Shown here piece by piece: positions 57,784-64,000 of a stretch of 64,000 nucleotides of DNA. Position 1 is the stretch's first letter. Each line of letters begins with the position of its first letter. This DNA is from WVYX01 sp039586815 (lineage in GTDB: Bacteria > Gemmatimonadota > Gemmatimonadetes > Gemmatimonadales > GWC2-71-9). The notes beneath the pieces are model-generated. The model saw nothing but the letters and a program-made list of their open reading frames with translations. It was not told where the DNA came from and did not search any database. Location of the stretch: positions 1 through 64,000 of the forward strand of contig JBDHJR010000011.1 in assembly GCA_039586815.1 (NCBI GenBank), written 5' to 3'. The position numbers and the translations under genes are program-made.

Positions 57784-59474
57784 TGGATGTTCTGCAGGTT
57801 GGACAGGTTGCCGTACTTGGAGATGTAGTCCCAGTGTCTGACGAAGTACATGTCGCGCAGGTCGGCGTACATTGCGTATCCGCTGTTGCTCGAGATGCCC
57901 CTTGTGGCATAGCGCCAGTTCGAGTTGGAGCTTCCCGGCGTAACACGGTGGAGCACACCGTTCTGGATGACGTAGACATATCCGGCGGTCGCCGTCATCG
58001 CCTGAAAGCCATCGCCGACTGACCAGTCCGTCTGGGAGTAGCGGTAATCCCACTCCCCATTCCCGGGCTGTGGAAATACACGATACAGCCTGTGGTTCCT
58101 CATGACGTAGAGATCACCGTCCATCAGGTCCATCGCCTGAAAGCCACTCCATCCCATCGTGGACCATGTGACCTGCGCGACCCCTGAATCCCAGGCGTCG
58201 GGATGCGTGCCGTATAGAGGCTCGCCGATGCGATGCAGGACGCCGCGGTTCATGACGTAGAGCACGCCGTCCTTCTCCTCGATGGCCGAGGTACTCGGCC
58301 ACCCGGCTGGCTCGCCGGGATCGCGCCCGCGTCCGCCCGCCACGCGCGGTACGACCGGCGTCAAGCTTCCATTGCGGAAGTTCCCCCATCGATGGACCGG
58401 CGTACCAGGCAGCACATTGTACACGATGTCGTGGTAGCCCGTTCTCTCCGCCTGCACTGTCGAGACCAGGAACTTGTTGCCGATCAGGTAGACTTCTTCG
58501 CAGTTGAAGTCGTTCTCTTCAGACACCTCGAGGCTGCTGGAGTGGGATCCAACGATCAGGTTGTCGACCACGTGCACGTTCCCGGACCGCGCAACTGCGA
58601 GAGCGGCCCCATACCAGTTCAGTTCGTGGGGCGGCAACTCGATGCCGTGGCGATGGTCGACGACGACATTGCCAATGACCCCGATCTGACTCGTCGGAAG
58701 CGTGTTCTTGGCCACGTAGATGCTGTGCCGCGCGACCCGCTCGATCTGGTTGTACCGAATCGTGAGACCGTCGGCACATTGGGCATGAATGCCGTATCCA
58801 GACGCAGGCGCAACCGACCCGGGGACATAGCCCGTCCCAAATATGTCATGCACGAAGTTGTCGCTCACTACGACGTCGCTGTAACTCCCAGCCGTACATT
58901 CGGTGGAGTCCTTGTGGTCAGGCGGTGAGCCCACACTGATCCCCACCGCTACGGAGTCCACTTCAACACGGGTGATCACGACGTCTTCGATGCCCTGCTG
59001 GCCGCTGTAGCTGGCAATCCCGTGAGGATTCTCGGGGGTTTGGCTGCTCGTCTTGTAACCGTGAATGGTGAGATCGCGGATCGTCAGGCCTTTGGTGCCC
59101 GAGCGAATCTCGAACCCAATCGCAACCGCGGTGTCCAGGTGCACCCGCGTCACGCCCTGGCCTTGTCCCTGGATCGTAAGGCCGACCTTCCCTTCGATCA
59201 GCACGTCGGTGCGCAGGTAGTGGGTCCCGCTCATGAGCGTGATGGTCTCGCCGACCTCCGCACACCTGACCGCGTCGTGGATGCTCTCCCCGGGGGAGAC
59301 CGCTCCATCGATCTCACTGCACTGAACCGCCAGCATCTGCAGGTTCGTAGGTGTCGTCACGTCCGCAGCCGTCGGCGCTTCACCGCGACCGTACAGGAGT
59401 ACGACGAAGAACAGTAAGAGGGGTGGCGAAGAGCCGAGAGCCCTTACTGCGGTATCAAGCATCGTAGCCCGCAT
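57780..59474 (-). CDS. Secreted right-handed beta-helix protein with C-terminal tectonin-like propeller
   Basis: 564 residues from ATG 59474 (ATG 59462 also possible). Signal/anchor SSPPLLLFFVVLLYGRG. Residues about 55-330 are parallel beta-helix turns (LTIQGQGQGVTRVHL, LTIRDLTIHGYK, VVVSDNFVHDIF, LTIRYNQIERVARHSIYV, IGNVVVDHRHGIELP), as in pectate lyase/NosD families. Residues about 400-550 are four tectonin-type blades, each with a 'lYV..ng.LhRi' core (GVLYVMNRGVLHRIGEP, DLYVMRNHRLYRVFP, YVYVIQNGVLHRVTP, DMYFVRHWDYISKYG). The propeller probably binds glycan; the helix may be a lyase or just a scaffold. No catalytic residues could be assigned. Confidence 0.85.
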   Translation of the reverse strand: MRATMLDTAVRALGSSPPLLLFFVVLLYGRGEAPTAADVTTPTNLQMLAVQCSEIDGAVSPGESIHDAVRCAEVGETITLMSGTHYLRTDVLIEGKVGLTIQGQGQGVTRVHLDTAVAIGFEIRSGTKGLTIRDLTIHGYKTSSQTPENPHGIASYSGQQGIEDVVITRVEVDSVAVGISVGSPPDHKDSTECTAGSYSDVVVSDNFVHDIFGTGYVPGSVAPASGYGIHAQCADGLTIRYNQIERVARHSIYVAKNTLPTSQIGVIGNVVVDHRHGIELPPHELNWYGAALAVARSGNVHVVDNLIVGSHSSSLEVSEENDFNCEEVYLIGNKFLVSTVQAERTGYHDIVYNVLPGTPVHRWGNFRNGSLTPVVPRVAGGRGRDPGEPAGWPSTSAIEEKDGVLYVMNRGVLHRIGEPLYGTHPDAWDSGVAQVTWSTMGWSGFQAMDLMDGDLYVMRNHRLYRVFPQPGNGEWDYRYSQTDWSVGDGFQAMTATAGYVYVIQNGVLHRVTPGSSNSNWRYATRGISSNSGYAMYADLRDMYFVRHWDYISKYGNLSNLQNIH

Positions 59475-59542
59475 GGTGCAACGCCTCGGTGCTGGAGAGC
59501 GGTGGCCGTCCGGCCCTGCGAAGCCCAGAGTCTTGGACGCGG

Positions 59543-62500
59543 CTACCGCTCCCGCCCCCCGTCCCACCACCTGACCGGACGGGTATCGTCGCGCAGCGCG
59601 TCCTCGTCCACCCAGTAGTAGGGTCCAAACGGAGCGTCAGTCGGCCAGATCTCGTCCAGCGTCTCGGCCTGGTAGAGCACCCCACCCTTCATCACGTAGA
59701 GCATGTCCATCGTGCTGCGTATGTCGTCCAGCGGATTCGAGTTGAGCACCACCAGGTCGGCCAGCTTGCCCGCCTCGATCGTGCCGAGGTCCTCCAACGC
59801 ACCCAGGAAGTAGGCTCCGTGACGGCTCGCCAGGTCGAGCGCACCAAGGTTGCCCAGAGCCGACGCCGCCATCCATATCTCCCAGTGGACGTTGGGGCCG
59901 TGATGCTCACCGTGGCTGCCAATCGAGCCCCAGCCTCCCTGCTCTATGACGTCGGCCAGGCCCTGCGCGATGAGCGGGAAGGAGTAGTCGGTGTCGGGCC
60001 GCAGCGTTCTGCGCCTCAAGTGACCCGCCAGCATTCGCCACGGCATCCACCTGCGGTGCTTCGGGTCCTTCCACACATCGCTCTCGGCAAAGAAGTAGTC
60101 GATGTTCCACGGTCCCGGACCTGCCACCACGAACGTCGGCGAGTACACCGCATTGGCCATGCCGAAGAACCGCGCCACGTCGGAGTGGATCGGCACGTAG
60201 CTCAGCGGATGCTCCCACGCTGTCTGCCCGTCCATGATCATGCCCAGGTTGAACGCCAGGTCACCGCCCTCGGAGGTGACCATGAGTCCCTTCTCACGCG
60301 CGATGTGGGAGACCCACTGCCGCTGGTCGCGGCGCGGCTGCATGTACTGCTTGAGCGACACAACGCCCCAGCTTTGCAGCCTGCTGATCTCCTGCTCCGC
60401 GATCTCGTAGCTCTTGAGCGCGTTCTGGCGCGCGGCGTCACCGAAGCCGTACAGCGGGTCGCCCGTGGAGTACGTGCGCGGGCCGATCATGTGGCCCGCT
60501 TCGATCAGCTCAGCCGTGGGCATCACGTTCTGGGACCACATCGAGTTGTCGAGGTTGGCGGTGACGCCGTAAGCGAGATACATCGCCGCCTCGTAGTCCC
60601 GCAGCGGACGGTAGCCCCTGTGCTCGCGGTAATGGTGCGCGTGCATGTCGATGAATCCGGGAACGATCGTCTTGCCGCTGGCATCGACCACGCGGTCCGC
60701 ACCCGAGGTATCGCAGGCGCCTACACAAGTGATGCGGCTGCCGTCGACCACCACGGTGCCCGATTCGATCACACCGTCACCCGCCAGGGTGACGATTCGC
60801 GCCCCGGTGAGCGCCACGGTCCCTTCGGGAATCCGGCGCGCCACACTCAGCTCGACCGTGACCGTATCGGCCGTTTCGAGATCGACCTGATAGGCGAAGT
60901 AGCGGTTGCCGCTGCCGAACTCCACGGTGGCGGCGTCGCGCCAGCGGGGGAACAGGCCGCCCTCGAGGCTCAACTGCCGGATCGGGAGCTTGCCGTCCCT
61001 CTTGTTGATGTCCACCGGCTCGGAGCCGGTGCCCATCCAGGGGAAGGCGGTGAGGAAGACGTTGTCGCCCTCCTGGAAGGCGATCCACCGGCCGTCGGGC
61101 GAGGGCACCGCCTCATCACTCGAAGGCAGGATCATGTGCTCGCGCCTGTCGCTACCGTCCGGCGCGACCGACACCACGACCGTCTGGATGCCCCCGTCTC
61201 TCTGGAACTCGGGGAAGAAGATGCGCCCTTCGGGGCCGTACGACGGGTGCAGGATAGCCCGCCGCGCTACGCTGTTCGGGCCGGTGCCGGCTGGAAGAGC
61301 CACCCTGGTCACGAACTGCGGATCTCCACCCCCGGCCTCCAGCCGCACAACATCCCACCACGGATTGTGGGTCACCGTGCGTCCGCGCGCCGTGGCACCC
61401 GAGCCTCGTACCAGCACCAGCTCGCTGCCGTCGGCGTTCCACGAGGGGTGCATGTACTCGCCCGCCTCCGATGTGAGGCGCTGCGGGGTTCCGCCGCGCG
61501 AGCGCACCTTCCAGACGTGGCCGCCCTCTCCATCTACCCAGGTGGTGAACGCGATCCAGCGACCGTCAGGCGACCAGGTAGGGGCGAACTCCTGCAGTGG
61601 GAAGTCCTCGGAAGTGAGTCGCCGCGGCGCTCCGTCAGGCAGCTCCTGCATCCAGATGCGTCCCACGGCCTGAAATGCCAGCCGGGAGCCGTCGGGAGAG
61701 GCTGTGTGCCATCTCAAGAACTTCGCGTCGAACGCGTCGTCGGTGATGCGAAACGGCTGGAACGCCATCTCCGAGATCGTGCGATGCACCCGCGCCGAGA
61801 ACGGGATGGTCGAGACTTCCCCGCTCGCGACATCGAGGCGGCGCAGCTTGCCACCCTGGGACAGGACGATCGACTCACCGTCGTTCGTCCATGAGTACCC
61901 CGGCAAGATGCGCAGGCTCTTGGAGCCGCTCTCGATGGCAACCGATACCGGGTCCATCACGATCCGCTCGGCACCGGTCTCGAGGTCCCTCACCCACAGT
62001 GCGGTGCGCGGCCCGAACTCATGCCCCTTGAACGAGATCGTACCGTCGGGGATCTGCCGGCCGAACGCGAGCCAGCGACCGCCGGGGGAGATTTCCGGCG
62101 CGAAGGCCCCGCCGCTGGTTACCCGCCCCGAAGCGGCACCCTCGGCGTCGCCGGCGGTGACGTCGACACGCTTGCCGGTCCTGAGATCGAACGCCTGCAC
62201 CTGGTAGTGCCCCTTCAGGGCGTCACGACCACCCGACCTCCGGTGGAAGTACACGTAGCGGCCGTCGGGCGATACCGAGGGCCAGGTCGCGCCGGAAACC
62301 TCCGTCCCAACGAGTGCCACGCCGTCGCCGCCGTCCCTGTGGTACATCCAGAGGCCGACCCTTCCCTGCGGGCCCTGTTCCGACTGCAGGTCGTCGTGGT
62401 CCGATACACCGCGGCCGCGTGGGCCCACCCAATCGCGCCGCACCAGGATGTACTGTCCGTCCGGCGTCCACGCCGGGGCCGACGCCCGCACGTTCATGTC

Positions 62501-62890
62501 TGTGAACACCGGTCGCGGGTCGGAACCGTCGGCGCTCATGAGCCAGAGATTGCTCTGCCCCTTGCGATCGGAGATGAACGCGATGAGGGAGCCGTCGGGC
62601 GAGTACCGCGGGTGGTAGTTGACCGCCACGCCGCTCTCCTGGGTGAGGCTCACTGCCTCACCACCGCTCGAGGGCACCCGGTAAACGTGGCCCAGCAGAT
62701 CGAACACGATCCACGCTCCGTCCGGCGACACATCGACGGACATCCAGGTTCCCTCTTCCGTCACGAACTCGATCTCACGTGTCTCGCCGCGAGCCTGGGT
62801 CACGTCCCACTTCTCCTCTTCCTCTTCCTGGGCCAGGACAGGGCCAGCCGCGAGCAGGATGGCGAACAGTGCATGCAGGGAGCGGTTCAT
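59543..62890 (-). CDS. Secreted PD40-propeller plus amidohydrolase fusion
   Basis: 1115 residues from ATG 62890 (upstream frame rejected). Signal peptide SLHALFAILLAAGPVLAQ, then an acidic stretch EEEEEKWD. Residues about 40-660: PD40 blades with 'SPDG' cores (WMSVDVSPDGAWIVFDLLG, RYSPDGSLIAFISDRKG, TPDGQYILVRRDW, PTWSPDGRWIAFTT). Residues about 720-1100: amidohydrolase with FIDMHAHHYREHRG (HxH), VVSLKQYMQ (possible carbamylated Lys), EHPLSYVP and GSHGEHHG, ending NSNPLDDIRSTMDML. These tricorn-like fusions are common in Gemmatimonadota and are thought to be peptide or cyclic amide hydrolases. Substrate unknown. Confidence 0.93.
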   Translation of the reverse strand: MNRSLHALFAILLAAGPVLAQEEEEEKWDVTQARGETREIEFVTEEGTWMSVDVSPDGAWIVFDLLGHVYRVPSSGGEAVSLTQESGVAVNYHPRYSPDGSLIAFISDRKGQSNLWLMSADGSDPRPVFTDMNVRASAPAWTPDGQYILVRRDWVGPRGRGVSDHDDLQSEQGPQGRVGLWMYHRDGGDGVALVGTEVSGATWPSVSPDGRYVYFHRRSGGRDALKGHYQVQAFDLRTGKRVDVTAGDAEGAASGRVTSGGAFAPEISPGGRWLAFGRQIPDGTISFKGHEFGPRTALWVRDLETGAERIVMDPVSVAIESGSKSLRILPGYSWTNDGESIVLSQGGKLRRLDVASGEVSTIPFSARVHRTISEMAFQPFRITDDAFDAKFLRWHTASPDGSRLAFQAVGRIWMQELPDGAPRRLTSEDFPLQEFAPTWSPDGRWIAFTTWVDGEGGHVWKVRSRGGTPQRLTSEAGEYMHPSWNADGSELVLVRGSGATARGRTVTHNPWWDVVRLEAGGGDPQFVTRVALPAGTGPNSVARRAILHPSYGPEGRIFFPEFQRDGGIQTVVVSVAPDGSDRREHMILPSSDEAVPSPDGRWIAFQEGDNVFLTAFPWMGTGSEPVDINKRDGKLPIRQLSLEGGLFPRWRDAATVEFGSGNRYFAYQVDLETADTVTVELSVARRIPEGTVALTGARIVTLAGDGVIESGTVVVDGSRITCVGACDTSGADRVVDASGKTIVPGFIDMHAHHYREHRGYRPLRDYEAAMYLAYGVTANLDNSMWSQNVMPTAELIEAGHMIGPRTYSTGDPLYGFGDAARQNALKSYEIAEQEISRLQSWGVVSLKQYMQPRRDQRQWVSHIAREKGLMVTSEGGDLAFNLGMIMDGQTAWEHPLSYVPIHSDVARFFGMANAVYSPTFVVAGPGPWNIDYFFAESDVWKDPKHRRWMPWRMLAGHLRRRTLRPDTDYSFPLIAQGLADVIEQGGWGSIGSHGEHHGPNVHWEIWMAASALGNLGALDLASRHGAYFLGALEDLGTIEAGKLADLVVLNSNPLDDIRSTMDMLYVMKGGVLYQAETLDEIWPTDAPFGPYYWVDEDALRDDTRPVRWWDGGRER

Positions 62891-63105
62891 TTCGGGTTGG
62901 CTCCGTGGAAGGGGAAAAGTCGCGGTTTCCTGGCCGAGGCATCGGCCTCGGGGGAAACTACGGCGAATGGCGGCGACAGGACAAGGAGTTGCACCCGTCA
63001 GCGGCACCGCCTGTTCTGTCCCGGTCCCATGCTCTAGATTGGGTGAACTTGTCGGAGCGCAGCGGTGCTCGGAAGCGCCGCGCACCTGGGAGGGGGGGTC
63101 ACCGT

Positions 63106-64000
63106 ATGACGCAGCCTGTCCGTAATCGTTCCCGGGCCGAGGAGTGGCAGCACAAGCTGCTCCTGTGCGTTTCGGGTCTGTTGGTGTTCGAGACGCTCAC
63201 CGGCCTGTCCATCTTCCTGTTGCCGTTCTCCGTCTCGAACCAGGTCATGGTGCTGCTGCACACGGTGGTGGGACTCGTGTTCCTGCTGCCGTTCATCTGG
63301 TACCAGATCCGCCATTGGGCGCTGTATCGATCGCAGCGCCTCTCTCATGTGAGCCTCACGGGCTACTTCGCGATGGCGGCCACCGTAGTCGCGATCGTGT
63401 CCGGCCTGGTGCTCACGGCGCAGGCGCTGTGGGCCGCGCGGATCAGCTACGCGTGGGACGTGGTGCACATCGTGGCCACCTTCGCCCTGATCGCGTCGGT
63501 GATCCCCCACGTCGTCGTTCTGATCGGCCGCGAGGTGCGCGCCGCCCGCGGTGGCGGCGATACCGAAGTGGTGGCGGCAGCACGCAGATTCGGCGTGGGC
63601 TCCGCATTCATCACAGCGGCACTCTTCGTGGCAGTGGCCCTGGGCGCGTACTGGTACGAGGCGCCGCAGATGGTGAACGCGTTCCCGGCCGACTACAGCT
63701 ACCTCTATGGTGAGGACCGGCCGTTCGCTCCAAGCCTCGCGCAGACTACCACCGGTGAGGCGTTCGATGCGCGCTCCCTGAGCGGATCGGAGTCGTGCGG
63801 CACGGCTCGCTGTCACGAGCAGATCGTGCGGGAGTGGAAGGTCAGCGCCCACCGCTATTCGGCGATGGATGCCGCTTTCCAGACCGTGCAGCAGGTGATG
63901 GCCGACCAGAACGGACCGGAGTCGACCAGGTACTGCGGCGGATGTCACGATCCGATATCGCTGTTCTCCGGGACCAAGAACGTGTTTACCGAGGACCTGA
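63106..64000 (+). CDS. Membrane-anchored multiheme cytochrome c (3' end cut by window edge)
   Basis: 298 residues seen from ATG 63106. Three or four N-terminal TM helices (LLLCVSGLLVFETLTGLSIFLLPF, VMVLLHTVVGLVFLLPFIWYQ, GYFAMAATVVAIVSGLVLTAQALW, VVHIVATFALIASVIPHVVVLI) with His pairs suited to b-type heme. A further TM (FITAALFVAVALGAYWY) leads to an exported part with SGSESCGTARCHEQIVREW (a CX4CH site, Cys-Gly-Thr-Ala-Arg-Cys-His) and YCGGCHDPISLF (CXXCH). More hemes probably follow beyond the edge. It resembles a quinol-oxidising or electron-conduit protein; the exact complex cannot be named from the part visible. Confidence 0.8.
   Translation, partial: MTQPVRNRSRAEEWQHKLLLCVSGLLVFETLTGLSIFLLPFSVSNQVMVLLHTVVGLVFLLPFIWYQIRHWALYRSQRLSHVSLTGYFAMAATVVAIVSGLVLTAQALWAARISYAWDVVHIVATFALIASVIPHVVVLIGREVRAARGGGDTEVVAAARRFGVGSAFITAALFVAVALGAYWYEAPQMVNAFPADYSYLYGEDRPFAPSLAQTTTGEAFDARSLSGSESCGTARCHEQIVREWKVSAHRYSAMDAAFQTVQQVMADQNGPESTRYCGGCHDPISLFSGTKNVFTEDL

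Noticed and set aside
1..64000. CRISPR arrays, insertion sequences, tRNA or rRNA genes
   Set aside because: No regular spaced repeats, no transposase frame and no recognisable tRNA or rRNA sequence were found on reading.

Overview
The window is high-GC bacterial DNA. Several gene families point to the Gemmatimonadota (FCB group), probably an uncultured member. These are two SusC/SusD-type outer-membrane pairs, a PD40-amidohydrolase fusion, a Ser/Thr kinase fused to TPRs, plug-domain-only receptor-like proteins, and many secreted proteins and lipoproteins. This assignment rests on family content alone, because no rRNA or tRNA gene is visible.

Layout. 0-6 kb: a cut CBS-domain gene, a cupin, and a SusC/SusD operon whose SusC is broken by a frameshift plus an apparent internal deletion. 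6-9.4 kb: small lipoproteins, a plug-only receptor-like gene, a beta-barrel and a frameshifted cytochrome c. 9.4-15.5 kb: a His-rich secreted protein and a CusCBA-type copper/silver efflux operon. 15.5-21.5 kb: secreted hydrolases, a cytochrome c, small lipoproteins and a second plug-only/beta-barrel/lipoprotein operon. 21.7-26.4 kb: an intact SusC/SusD operon on the minus strand. 26.7-28.1 kb: a membrane-anchored reductive-dehalogenase-like Fe-S protein. 28.1-32 kb: an ABC operon (LolD-like ATPase, FtsX-like permease, ZnuA-like lipoprotein that has lost metal ligands, OprP-like porin). 32-41 kb: beta-barrels, an unknown membrane protein, a VOC protein, a kinase-TPR, ApbE and a secreted arginase homologue. 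41-46 kb: a Cys-less PurF, an acyl-CoA dehydrogenase and an M14 peptidase. 46-52 kb: a PD40 lipoprotein, a DEAD-box helicase, a regulator, a TPR lipoprotein and an alpha/beta hydrolase. 52-57.8 kb: a radical SAM gene divergent from a tightly overlapped operon (4-TM protein, SDR, UbiA prenyltransferase, lipid kinase, ThiL-like kinase). 57.8-64 kb: a beta-helix/beta-propeller protein, a PD40-amidohydrolase and the start of a membrane multiheme cytochrome.

The best candidate for an undescribed system is 52.0-57.8 kb. Two kinase-type genes and a UbiA prenyltransferase are translationally coupled. They could carry an alcohol to a monophosphate, then a diphosphate, then onto an acceptor. The divergent intergenic region holds an exactly symmetric four-half-site operator with 11-bp phasing. 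Other unusual systems are the ABC operon with the ligand-poor ZnuA-like protein and the repeated plug-only 'split receptor' modules.

Genome style is compact. Operon genes overlap by ATGA or GTGA, and six of nine convergent junctions share one CTAG palindrome as the stop codon of both genes. Two clean frameshifts (SusC, cytochrome c) and one suspicious 175-nt overlap could be real decay or assembly errors; reads would decide.
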